Shown: one piece after another, positions 53,335 to 61,245 of the stretch
How the letters are laid out: the number at the start of each line of letters is the position of its first letter
How positions within the stretch are numbered: position 1 is the stretch's first letter
NCBI RefSeq assembly: GCF_042663225.1
Contig: NZ_JBHTAA010000001.1
Coordinates: 682,001 to 746,000 of the forward strand
Source of the DNA: Haloferax namakaokahaiae
GTDB lineage: Archaea > Halobacteriota > Halobacteria > Halobacteriales > Haloferacaceae
Direction of reading: 5' to 3'
DNA: 64,000 nucleotides
Made by a program: the position numbers and the translations under genes
Notes under the pieces: generated by a model
What the model was told of the DNA's origin: nothing
What the model saw: only the letters and a program-made list of their open reading frames with translations
Databases searched by the model: none

Positions 53335-53360
53335 GTATAACGCACTTATGGTCGTTACAC
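53335..53360. promoter_or_regulatory. 26-bp palindromic operator, copy 3
   Basis: GTATAAC, a 12-nt centre GCACTTATGGTC, then GTTACAC. The left arm doubles as a TATA-like element about 24 nt upstream of the ATG at 53362, so the palindrome may overlap the core promoter. Confidence 0.6.
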
Positions 53361-53361
53361 T

Positions 53362-53451
53362 ATGGCCTTCGTGAACTACTACACGTCGTTCGGAGTCTCC
53401 GAGTTGGCACCATGGAAACGTATTTGTGAACAGACACGTGACTACAGGTAA
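53362..53451 (+). CDS. Possible 29-residue leader peptide or small protein
   Basis: ATG 53362 starts 1 nt after copy 3 of the palindrome. It encodes 29 residues (MAFVNYYTSFGVSELAPWKR then ICEQTRDYR) and stops at TAA 53449-53451, 2 nt before the GTG of the repeat protein. The tight spacing to both the palindrome and the next gene suggests a translated leader. The composition is less acidic than usual and there is no homology evidence, so the call is tentative. Confidence 0.35.
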   Translation: MAFVNYYTSFGVSELAPWKRICEQTRDYR

Positions 53452-53453
53452 CC

Positions 53454-54833
53454 GTGGAAGCGTCGCATCGGTGTGCGTACGTACACGACTGTTCGTCCGA
53501 GACGAATCACGCCCACTCGGGCGAAACGGACGTGTGGCACTGTCCGCATCCTGCGAGCGACGGTTTCGAGTACTGTGTGTTTCACACCCCGATCGAAGAC
53601 AAAGACGCCGACTCGACCCGCGTGGCGTTGGTCGAGACCGTCAACGACCCCGACGAGCCATCGGCGTTCGTCGGTGCGCAGTTCGACGGTCTGGACCTCG
53701 GAGGCGAGACGCTCAGGAGCGACGAGACGATCGACCTCAGTGGCGTGTTAGTTCAGGCCGACCTCGACCTCAGTGAGGCGACTGTAGACGCCAAACTCCG
53801 ATTGGACGCGGCGTCGGTCGGCGGCACACTATCCATGCGGCGACTCGAAGCGACCGCAGGAATCTCGTGTCGGCACCTCCAGACCGGCCGCCAGTGGGTA
53901 CTCTCCGATGCGACTATCGAGGGGAGACTCGATGCGCTTGGGTTCAGTGGCATCTCCTTCGTCGCCACCGACATTCGCGTCACGGGCGGTCTCTCGGTCA
54001 GAAAGGCGACGGTGGACGGGAATGTCAATCTCACGCGAGCGGCGGTCGGCGGCCCGGTGTGGCTCTCACACACGCACGTCGGCGGCCATTTCGACACCGA
54101 AGGAGCAGTGTACACCGGCCGTCTGACCCTCGCACACTGTCGGGTCGATGGCGACGTCACACTCCGAAAGACGACGGTCAAAGGGAGACTCTCGCTCGAA
54201 CATCTCGACGCGTGCGGCGCGGTCGATGCGACCCGACTCCACGTCGCCGAGGGCGTCGATGCGAGGAGTAGCCAATTCGGCGGCGAGGCAGACTTCACCG
54301 AGTTCACCGCCACCGGCGGTCCCATCGCTTTCGACTACGCTCGGTTCGACGCGGCAGTGTCCTTTGACGCTGCGAGGGTCGAAAGCTCGCAGTTCGCGTG
54401 TAGAAACGCCCACTTCGAACGGTCGGTCTCGTTCGTCCGTGCTGCCTTCGCGGGAACGCTCACCTTCTCGGGTGCACGGTTCGGCCCAGGGTCAGCACTC
54501 CGGATGGTCGGAACCATCGTCGGCAACGACGTCGTCTGTGACCACGCCGCCTTCGACGGCGACGTATACTGGAATGATTTGCGAGTGGGCGAGAACGTGG
54601 ACTTCTCGGACTGTACCGTCACCACCCTCGAGTTCGGCGTCGCAATCGGTGGCCGGTTGGACTTCGCGTACACGTACGTCTCCGAGCGTGCGGACTTCAC
54701 AGACACAGTCGTCCACGGACCTGCTCGCTTCACGTGTGCGCGGTTCGACACCAACCCGTCGCTCTCCGACGCAGCACTCAACGGCGACGTCGCCGTGTAC
54801 GACCTGTCGGTCCACTCTCCCGAGACGCACTGA
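53454..54833 (+). CDS. Pentapeptide-like repeat protein with Cys/His-rich N-terminus
   Basis: 459 residues from GTG 53454. Residues 6-45 hold a Cys/His cluster (HRCAYVHDC, WHCPHP, YCVFHTP) that could bind zinc. From ~70 onward the protein is a long series of A(D/N)LxX-like units (VQADLDLSEATVDAKLRLDA, FDYARFDAAVSFDAARVESS), forming a right-handed beta-helix of the pentapeptide-repeat type with relaxed consensus. There is no signal peptide. Such quadrilateral helices often serve as binding scaffolds; no specific role is indicated. Copy 3 of the 26-bp palindrome lies upstream. Confidence 0.85.
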   Translation: MEASHRCAYVHDCSSETNHAHSGETDVWHCPHPASDGFEYCVFHTPIEDKDADSTRVALVETVNDPDEPSAFVGAQFDGLDLGGETLRSDETIDLSGVLVQADLDLSEATVDAKLRLDAASVGGTLSMRRLEATAGISCRHLQTGRQWVLSDATIEGRLDALGFSGISFVATDIRVTGGLSVRKATVDGNVNLTRAAVGGPVWLSHTHVGGHFDTEGAVYTGRLTLAHCRVDGDVTLRKTTVKGRLSLEHLDACGAVDATRLHVAEGVDARSSQFGGEADFTEFTATGGPIAFDYARFDAAVSFDAARVESSQFACRNAHFERSVSFVRAAFAGTLTFSGARFGPGSALRMVGTIVGNDVVCDHAAFDGDVYWNDLRVGENVDFSDCTVTTLEFGVAIGGRLDFAYTYVSERADFTDTVVHGPARFTCARFDTNPSLSDAALNGDVAVYDLSVHSPETH

Positions 54834-54896
54834 GCGACTGGCAGTACTCTCAGCCAGCGAAAGTGTGATATACGTTGTTCGAGAACTCACAGACGC

Positions 54897-55292
54897 GTGT
54901 CAGAAACTACTGCAGAGGTAACTCCGCAGGTACTCGTCTACGGGGTGCCTCCCAGCGGAGCGTGGGGTGTAGACAGCGACGTTGACGTGTGGTACACGAG
55001 TTCCAGCCACGAGTTGGTTCAGGCGTTGCGGAGGCAGGTTCCACAGTTGCTGCTCTGCCTTCACGCACCTCCGAAGTACGATGGAATCGAAGCTGTGAGG
55101 GCCGTCCGCCGACTCGACCCGGGTGCTCCGGTCGTCCTCGCCACGCACCACCGAGACACCATGACCAATCTGCAAGCAGCACAGTCAACGGTGACCTGGA
55201 GCGTGGAACTCTCGACCGACGAACCCGTGTCTGACGGCCTGTTCGACGTGGTTACAGACGCGAGCGAGTGGTTCGAGTCCCAAACGGCGTAA
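54897..55292 (+). CDS. Degenerate receiver-domain protein
   Basis: 131 residues from GTG 54897. It follows the CheY fold: QVLVYGVPPSG (beta1), QALRRQVPQLLLCLHAPPKYDGIEAVRAVRRLDPGAPVVLATH (the DLxMPxxDGxE...PVIxLT region). The phospho-acceptor Asp is replaced by C54 in LLLCLHAPP, and the acidic pocket at beta1 is missing, so it cannot be phosphorylated in the normal way. It may be a pseudo-receiver that binds a partner constitutively. It is monocistronic between the repeat protein and the export cassette. Confidence 0.65.
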   Translation: MSETTAEVTPQVLVYGVPPSGAWGVDSDVDVWYTSSSHELVQALRRQVPQLLLCLHAPPKYDGIEAVRAVRRLDPGAPVVLATHHRDTMTNLQAAQSTVTWSVELSTDEPVSDGLFDVVTDASEWFESQTA

Positions 55293-55331
55293 CGTATCTC
55301 TCGTGAGGAGATTCAGTTCTCTCACAGATTT

Positions 55332-55357
55332 GTGTAACACCCATAGTGCTGTCATAC
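55332..55357. promoter_or_regulatory. 26-bp palindromic operator, copy 4
   Basis: GTGTAAC, a 12-nt centre ACCCATAGTGCT, then GTCATAC. It lies about 155 bp upstream of the first exported protein of the fibre-like cassette. Confidence 0.55.
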
Positions 55358-55511
55358 AACGTATCTCAACTGGTCTCGATTGCTTCAGTAAAAAACAGAC
55401 ACGACCGACTCCGCGGTTTCAGCGTGGTCGTTCGATACACCAGCGTGTGCCTCCCGAAGTGTACAAGAGGGTAGGCGACGACGTTCACGTACGCAAGACG
55501 GTCGTAGTCAA

Positions 55512-56006
55512 ATGAATCAGACGTTGAAGCGTATCGGAGTGCTGTTCGTCGTCCTCGGGGTGGCGTTCGCCACCGTCCCGACCGGGAGCTTCAGCTCGAT
55601 GGCTGGAGAGCGGGCTGTCTCGGTTGACGTCGCCGGCCCTGGTGACGATTCGTTGATCGATATGCGAGGCACGGGAGAAGTCGCCACGCCTCGTCCGGAT
55701 TTTCTTCCCTTTCTCGTGTTTTTCAGTTCCCCCGAGGCCATGGTCGTAAACAACATCGGCTCGCCAACGACGGTCACGTATCAAGTGAGTATCGACGAGG
55801 GATTGAGCGCGTATCCGAGGTGGCGATATCAGTCGTCCGGTCAAAGCGAGATTAGCGAAGGCAGCCCCTTAGAGATATACGCTTGGTGCGGCGATACGAC
55901 CGGAAGTGGGATAGCGAATCTCACCGTCGAGATATCCGACGCGCAGGCTGGGAACCTGACGATTCAGACTGCAACACTAACCACTCGAATACCGTACGAC
56001 TGTTGA
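55512..56006 (+). CDS. Exported DUF1102/TasA-like small protein 1
   Basis: 164 residues. N-terminal signal MNQTLKRIGVLFVVLGVAFATVPTGSFSSMAGERAVSVDVAGPGDD: the 'TGSFSS..AERxVSVxVAGD' pattern is that of haloarchaeal DUF1102 proteins. A compact beta domain follows, with VVNNIGSPTTVTYQVSIDEG and a C-terminal TTRIPYDC ending in Cys. DUF1102 proteins resemble camelysin/TasA fibre subunits whose signals are cut by SipW-like peptidases. It is convergent with the signal peptidase gene next door. Confidence 0.75.
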   Translation: MNQTLKRIGVLFVVLGVAFATVPTGSFSSMAGERAVSVDVAGPGDDSLIDMRGTGEVATPRPDFLPFLVFFSSPEAMVVNNIGSPTTVTYQVSIDEGLSAYPRWRYQSSGQSEISEGSPLEIYAWCGDTTGSGIANLTVEISDAQAGNLTIQTATLTTRIPYDC

Positions 56007-56086
56007 TGCCCCAGCGAGCCCTTCGTAGCGACATCGGCTCGGCGTCCGATTCGAGGGAGTTCGACAGCGGTCACGATCGAAAGCAG

Positions 56087-57247
56087 TCACAAGAAACGCC
56101 GTTTAATCTCCTCGGCCAGTGAGATATCCCGACCGACGCTCCGCATTCGAATCGGAGTCATACCGAGCGTGAAGACACCGAGAACGAGCGCTCCCAGTAC
56201 GAGGACGGCATCGATTGCGGCGATAGCGACGTACGGATGAACGTCGTGGAGGGCGGTGATAACCGACTGTGGAAGCAGCGGGACGTACCGCTGTTCCGAA
56301 ATTTCCCTGGTGTACGCGCCAGTCTCCTCGGGGGCACGAATCGTGAGCGTCGTCGTGGCGTTGGCTTGCCCGGAGATGAGGAACACCGACTGCCCGAACG
56401 AGACGTCGGGATGGGTAGACTCCACGAGAACCATCGTCGGAACGAACCCCCTGTTCGTCAGTCGATACTCGACTGTCGTCGTCTCGCCGGCGCCGACGAC
56501 GAGCGGGCTCTCGTTCGGCGATTGCGAACTGACGATGTCGAGCGACGTCGTCCCCGAACCGAAGACCATACTCGCGGTCGCAGGCACGGTGACGAGGAGA
56601 ACGAGGACGAACAGGACGAACCCGGCAGAGAGGTAGTTCGGACGACGACGACTCCGCGTCGCTGGTTCACGACTGCCGCCGAGAACGTCGAGGGCGACGC
56701 TCAGTGCGATCAGTCCGCCGCCGATTCCGACGAGGACCATCGGTGAGAACGCACCGCCTGCGGCAGCATCCACCCCGAAAAGTGCGGCGAATCCCCCGAG
56801 AATTCCGGAGAACACACCGGTCAGCGCCTGCACGCCCCCACCGAGTCCGGGGATGACGACGACGCCACCACCAACTTCGAGCGCCTCGGCGACGATTCGA
56901 GACTCGCTGACCGGTGGTTCGACGTTGTCCTGGTCTGTGAAGGGGTTCGCGTCCCCTCTCGTGATGTACCCCGCTGGGGTCTCCCGGACGACACGATGCG
57001 TCGTCAACCCCCCACCGTGGAGATTCTCTGCACGGAAGACGACGATGTCGCCCGCCTCTGGCGAGTCGGTGAGTACCGACGGCACCGCGACGAATCCGTC
57101 GCCGGGTTCCATCGTCGGCGACATGCTGCCTGTCTCGACGTACCCAAAGAGAACTGGTTGACCGAGTGCGTAGCCGAAGAGAAGTGCAACCACAGCTCCG
57201 AGGAGCAGCACGACCACCACGTACGTGGCAAGCTTCGAGACCTTCAC
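56087..57247 (-). CDS. Signal peptidase I (S26B) with extra extracytoplasmic domain
   Basis: 386 residues; common archaeal Sec11-type peptidases are much shorter. The N-terminal helix (8-29) precedes the catalytic Ser41 (TGSMSPTMEPGD) and His84 (TTHRVV), with D99 in ITRGDANPFTDQ: the Ser-His S26B arrangement used by SipW and Sec11 rather than the Ser-Lys of bacterial LepB. The C-terminal part has helices at ~135-165 and ~220-240, then a CARDB-like beta domain (VGAGETTTVEYRLTNRGFVPTMVL) and a final helix. It is divergent to DUF1102-like genes and should process them. The beta domain might bind the substrates. Confidence 0.9.
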   Translation of the reverse strand: MKVSKLATYVVVVLLLGAVVALLFGYALGQPVLFGYVETGSMSPTMEPGDGFVAVPSVLTDSPEAGDIVVFRAENLHGGGLTTHRVVRETPAGYITRGDANPFTDQDNVEPPVSESRIVAEALEVGGGVVVIPGLGGGVQALTGVFSGILGGFAALFGVDAAAGGAFSPMVLVGIGGGLIALSVALDVLGGSREPATRSRRRPNYLSAGFVLFVLVLLVTVPATASMVFGSGTTSLDIVSSQSPNESPLVVGAGETTTVEYRLTNRGFVPTMVLVESTHPDVSFGQSVFLISGQANATTTLTIRAPEETGAYTREISEQRYVPLLPQSVITALHDVHPYVAIAAIDAVLVLGALVLGVFTLGMTPIRMRSVGRDISLAEEIKRRFL

Positions 57248-57525
57248 GCGTCAGTGACTGTTATGTCACTCGCCGTGATAAAGTATCGCGTCGAATCGAC
57301 GAGAGCAGTTCTGACGAGACCTACTCCCAGTAGAGGGGTTCGAGAACGAACGGCGCTGTCCATCGACGACTCGAACCGAGAGACCGGAACCCACCGAGAC
57401 GCTTGGAAAGGCGAGCTTGAACCCCCGAAACGCCACCGTGAACCCGTTCAAGCAGGTGAATACAAAGTGGCTAGGGTTCGACGAACCGAACAACGACACA
57501 CTACCGTGTCACGGAGAACATACCA

Positions 57526-58119
57526 ATGGGAATCAATCGACGTAACGTGTTGATCGGGCTGGGAGCGATTGTCGGTGGCGGCGGTGCACTCGTCGGGACT
57601 GGCGCGTTCAGTACAGTGAGTGCACAGCGGTCAGTGACCGCGAATACGGCCGGAGACGGGAGTGCGTACCTCGAAATCGAGTCGGCTAGCGACTACATCG
57701 TTGACGACGGTACCACGAATCAGCTCGAAATCAGTCTCACCGCGGATGGGAACACCACGACGGATTCCGGCTTCAACGACGAGGCCATAACGACCATCGA
57801 AGGCATCGTCACCATCACCAACAACGCGGCTTCGGGGTCCGGTACCGCACCGACAATCGACGTTGGACTCTCGAACTCGGACCCGGGGGCGACCCCGCCT
57901 TCGACGCCCACGTCTGGAGAGGCGACGGTCACGGTCGCCGACGGAAACGGCCAGGAAGCCAAGGTGACCTTCTATTTAGGAGCTGTTGGGAGCAGCCCAG
58001 GAGCAGCGACCCTGACCCCCGGGGAATCTGTCGATGTTGACGTCGAAATCGATACCACGGGGAACAATGCTGCACCCGCGAGCGACCAAGGGCTGACCAT
58101 CATCGCAGTCTCACAGTAG
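57526..58119 (+). CDS. Exported DUF1102/TasA-like protein 2
   Basis: 197 residues. MGINRRNVLIGLGAIVGGGGALVGTGAFSTVSAQRSVTANTAGDGSAYLEI: the classic DUF1102 start, a long Gly/Ala signal with GTGAFSTV before the mature beta-sandwich. The RR near the start could be Tat-like, but the overall pattern matches SipW-dependent signals of TasA/camelysin. The rest is a Ser/Thr/Gly-rich beta domain (ITTIEGIVTITNNAASG, TPGESVDVDVEIDTT). It is likely polymerised or deposited on the cell surface. First of three genes in a row (20-bp gap to the next), divergent from the signal peptidase. Confidence 0.85.
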   Translation: MGINRRNVLIGLGAIVGGGGALVGTGAFSTVSAQRSVTANTAGDGSAYLEIESASDYIVDDGTTNQLEISLTADGNTTTDSGFNDEAITTIEGIVTITNNAASGSGTAPTIDVGLSNSDPGATPPSTPTSGEATVTVADGNGQEAKVTFYLGAVGSSPGAATLTPGESVDVDVEIDTTGNNAAPASDQGLTIIAVSQ

Positions 58120-58139
58120 ACCCGACACTCACCACGCTC

Positions 58140-58790
58140 ATGAAACGACGAAACGTCCTCACCGCGGTCGGAACGCTCGCACTCGGAGTCGGCACAGCAC
58201 TCGGAACTGGCGCAGTAGACGTCGTCTCGAGCAACAGCGATGGAAGCTTTCAGGTCGTCGCGCCGGGTGCAGAGATTCGAATCGACCCCGCGGATTCGGT
58301 GGGGCCGAACGTCCAGAAAGACACCACAATCGACGTTTCGGCTCTCGAACCGGACGACATCCCGGTGGCGACCGTCAGCGGGAACGACGGCCAGATGGTC
58401 ACGATACAGGTCGCCGTCTCGGCGACTGCAGACGTTGACTTCGGCGACGTGCTGAAGATAACGAACAACAGCACCGAGAACACAGACTACGACGTCGGAT
58501 TCGCCTACACGGGGTTCGGGACCGCCGTCGAGGATGGCAGTATTCCGAAAGCAGACGTGGTCGAAGCGTTCCAGTTTACGAGCGGAACGCAGACCGTCTC
58601 GTCGGACTGGGCAGACCCGCAGTACGACCCGAAGAATCAGGTCTCCGTTCCTGCGGGGACCTCAGCGACTGTCGGCCTGGAGGTCCTGCAGACCGATAGT
58701 ATCGCAAACTTCGTCTCGGGGTCGTTCACCGATGACGGCGAGAGTACCGTCCTCATCGACGAGGTGTCTGCTGTCGCAGACCAACAGTAA
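58140..58790 (+). CDS. Exported DUF1102/TasA-like protein 3
   Basis: 216 residues. Signal MKRRNVLTAVGTLALGVGTALGTGAVDVVSS, then SDGSFQVVAPGAEIRIDP and a beta-sandwich with ITNNSTENTDYDVGFAYTGFG and the conserved end 'VPAGTSATVGLEVLQTD'. Same family layout as the neighbours, though divergent in sequence. A possible minor subunit or cap of a fibre. It is in the same operon as protein 2, by spacing. Confidence 0.82.
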   Translation: MKRRNVLTAVGTLALGVGTALGTGAVDVVSSNSDGSFQVVAPGAEIRIDPADSVGPNVQKDTTIDVSALEPDDIPVATVSGNDGQMVTIQVAVSATADVDFGDVLKITNNSTENTDYDVGFAYTGFGTAVEDGSIPKADVVEAFQFTSGTQTVSSDWADPQYDPKNQVSVPAGTSATVGLEVLQTDSIANFVSGSFTDDGESTVLIDEVSAVADQQ

Positions 58791-58814
58791 TCGTTGAACA
58801 CCGATACATCCCCC

Positions 58815-59432
58815 ATGCCTACACGCCGCCAGATACTCTTCCTGCTTGGCAATCTCTTCACGCTCGGGGGACTCGTCGGTGTCGGAGCATCCGAAACCGT
58901 GCGTTCCGCTTCGAGTGCATCCTTCCGCGTCGTCGGCAGCGACGACGCCGACATCGAGTTGACTCCGGCGAACGACTCGCCGGTTCACGTCGAGACTGAC
59001 TCGGACGGTGCGGTCAGTGCTATCACCCCGGGGGGAGACGACGACGGCCTGAACGTCCGGGCGGTGACGCGGTTCGAAGACCTCGTCCAGTTGACGAACG
59101 TCGGAACGAAGACTATCGAGGGTATCTTCTTCTCGTTCGAGGCGACCAGCGAGACTCTCTCGGCGACGACGCTCGACGCCATCGAGGCGACGCTCGCGGC
59201 GACGACCGCAGATGCGACACTCGACTCCACCGGACCGAGCGGAGACGACCTCCTCGCTGCGAGTTCGGCCGAAGCGGCCGCCGATGGTAGCCTCGACCCC
59301 GGCGAAGCCGTCCCGTTCGGGTTACAGGTTGATCTCGTCCCGAATGGCGGTGCCCAGTCTCTCGAAGTGCTTCCACCGAGCGACGAGTACGAGGTAACAC
59401 TCCGAATTCACACCGAGTTGCCCGACGCGTGA
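58815..59432 (+). CDS. Exported DUF1102/TasA-like protein 4
   Basis: 205 residues from ATG 58815; TTG 58795 is in frame upstream but less likely. Signal MPTRRQILFLLGNLFTLGGLVGVGASETVRSAS, then FRVVGSDDADIELTPANDSPVHVETD, typical of a DUF1102-related group, and a beta domain with FEDLVQLTNVGTKTIEGIFFSFEAT and DPGEAVPFGLQVDLVPN. It follows protein 3 by about 24 bp, the third gene of a likely operon. Confidence 0.82.
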   Translation: MPTRRQILFLLGNLFTLGGLVGVGASETVRSASSASFRVVGSDDADIELTPANDSPVHVETDSDGAVSAITPGGDDDGLNVRAVTRFEDLVQLTNVGTKTIEGIFFSFEATSETLSATTLDAIEATLAATTADATLDSTGPSGDDLLAASSAEAAADGSLDPGEAVPFGLQVDLVPNGGAQSLEVLPPSDEYEVTLRIHTELPDA

Positions 59433-59504
59433 GCACCAGTGAGCCAGCGAACACCGCCTCGGGAGAGAAGATAAGTACTAGGCGACAGTATTCGTAGCTG
59501 ACAC

Positions 59505-60077
59505 ATGGGTAAGACGGGTGTTGGTGGACTACTCGAGAGAGGGTCGCCCGAAGAAGAGGCAGGCATCTCGAAAGACGAGGTTTTCGACCTGATGAGTAAC
59601 CATCGGCGACGGTACGCCATCCACCACTGCAAACAGGTCGATGGCCCAGTTTCACTCTCTGACCTCGCAGAACAGGTCGCCGCGTGGGAGAAAGACAAAG
59701 AGATTAGCGAACTCCGGTCGGCAGAGCGAAAGACGGTGTACACGTCGCTCCAGCAAACACATCTCCCACGACTCGACCGTGTCGGTATCGTCACGTACGA
59801 GAACGGGGAAGTCGAGTTGACGGACCAGATCGAACGACTCGACATCTACCTCGACGTCGTCCCCGAGAACTCCATTCCGTGGGGCGTGTACTACCTCGGT
59901 CTCTCGCTCCTTTCGAGTCTGGTCATCGTCGGACTCTGGGCAGGTGTCCTCCCGACCGAAGCGATTCCGACACTCGTGTACCCCACGATAATTATCGCTG
60001 CATTCGCGGTCTCAGCAACGTACCACACCCTGACGAACCGACGCTATCGGTTCGAGAACCTCGACGAACCGCTCTGA
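59505..60077 (+). CDS. DUF7344 family winged-helix membrane regulator
   Basis: 190 residues. The N-terminal ~110 residues are a DUF7344 winged helix: DEVFDLMSNHRRRYAIHHCKQVDGPVSLSDLAEQVAAWE ... RKTVYTSLQQTHLPRLDRVGIVTYE. Two membrane helices follow (~128-150 and 155-175). DUF7344 regulators are common beside haloarchaeal exported-protein genes; being tethered to the membrane, this one may couple surface state to transcription. It lies 72 bp after the DUF1102-like operon with its own upstream AT-rich GATAAGTACT element. Confidence 0.88.
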   Translation: MGKTGVGGLLERGSPEEEAGISKDEVFDLMSNHRRRYAIHHCKQVDGPVSLSDLAEQVAAWEKDKEISELRSAERKTVYTSLQQTHLPRLDRVGIVTYENGEVELTDQIERLDIYLDVVPENSIPWGVYYLGLSLLSSLVIVGLWAGVLPTEAIPTLVYPTIIIAAFAVSATYHTLTNRRYRFENLDEPL

Positions 60078-60103
60078 ATTAGAAACCGAATGCGCGCTCA
60101 GAC

Positions 60104-61126
60104 TCAGAGATTGAGCCACGCACGCGCATGAAGGTCTTCGAGCGAGTAGTAGTATATCTCGCTCCCGTCGATGACGGCGTAGACCTCGATGTTGGGGTCG
60201 TAGATGACGCGCCGATTGGTGTCGATGGCGACATCGACGAGGTCCTCCAACGAGCGTATCGAGATGTACTGCTTTTCGGACTCGGTCGGGAACTCCCCCC
60301 GCGATATCCACTCGTCGTGCCGACTGCGTGAGATGCGCGTCCGAAGCGCGTCGGGGTCACTGTCCGCTTCTGTGCGGATGATGAGTCCACAGAGTCCGAA
60401 CAGGACGAGACCGAGTGCGGCGAGGCTCCCGTATTTTGTGGGGTCGGACGGCCGCTGGACGTCTCGTTGCACCGTCTCCGAGCGAGTCTGGGAGTCGGCA
60501 ACCGCGCCGTCGAGGTAGTACGCCTGACCGGAGATGATGAAGGGTGCGCTCGCCGTGAGCGTTCCTTCGTACGAGTCAGTTCGGTAGGTGACGTTCAACT
60601 CGAGGAAGGTACGGAAGTGACCGACACCGCGCGTTTCGGCCCGTTTCCGCTGGAGGGCTTGGCGCATCGCAGAGACGTTTATCGAGCGGTCGGTGACGAG
60701 ACGGCCGTCCGAGACGGTGCGCTGTTCGTCGAGGAGTACCTCTTCAGACTGGTAGAACGGTTCGTCGCCTCGGAGACCGACGACTTCCATCGTGAGTCGC
60801 TGAGAGACTGTCACCTCCTGGTTAGAGGGGACTTTCGTATCGACGTGAAACGACAGGTTCGGCGTCACGGGAACGAAGTACGCAGACCGGTTTTCGAGCC
60901 TCTCTCCACGTTCGTACAGGGTCGAATTCCCGGTCACGACGGCACTCGTGCCGACCGAAGAATCGATAGTCTGGACGTTACGCTCCTCGGAGATGGTCTG
61001 TGTCGTCGGCGTCAGAAAGAGGTAGCCGGCACCGGCGAGACAGAAGAGACCCACGACTGCGAAGAGCACGACGAGGAGACGAGCCTGTTCGGTGACGAAC
61101 AGTTCGAGACGGTCTTCAATAGCCAT
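60104..61126 (-). CDS. DUF5305 family membrane protein
   Basis: 340 residues. One helix at ~15-37 (LLVVLFAVVGLFCLAGAGYLFL) leads into a ~190-residue extracytoplasmic domain with the DUF5305 pattern (SVGTSAVVTGNSTLYERGERLENRSAYFVPVTPNLSFHVDTKV). A second helix (~232-252) and a cytoplasmic C-terminal ~85 residues (SEKQYISIRSLEDLVDVAIDTNRRVIYDPN) end it. DUF5305 genes are regular neighbours of haloarchaeal signal peptidase/DUF1102 clusters. It may help assemble or anchor the exported proteins. Convergent with the DUF7344 gene. Confidence 0.87.
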   Translation of the reverse strand: MAIEDRLELFVTEQARLLVVLFAVVGLFCLAGAGYLFLTPTTQTISEERNVQTIDSSVGTSAVVTGNSTLYERGERLENRSAYFVPVTPNLSFHVDTKVPSNQEVTVSQRLTMEVVGLRGDEPFYQSEEVLLDEQRTVSDGRLVTDRSINVSAMRQALQRKRAETRGVGHFRTFLELNVTYRTDSYEGTLTASAPFIISGQAYYLDGAVADSQTRSETVQRDVQRPSDPTKYGSLAALGLVLFGLCGLIIRTEADSDPDALRTRISRSRHDEWISRGEFPTESEKQYISIRSLEDLVDVAIDTNRRVIYDPNIEVYAVIDGSEIYYYSLEDLHARAWLNL

Positions 61127-61245
61127 CGGAGAGAGATGACGGCAGTTGCGAACGAGGCGTAGTCATTATCGGTAGTATGTCAACACGGAACAAAACTTTT
61201 GTCCTAGAGACGTGAACTTCTCGAAAGAGAGAGTGTTAGCGTACG

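Noticed and set aside
55303..55515. 70-codon ORF upstream of the first DUF1102-like protein
   Set aside because: Its basic composition and overlap with palindrome copy 4 suggest non-coding promoter DNA.
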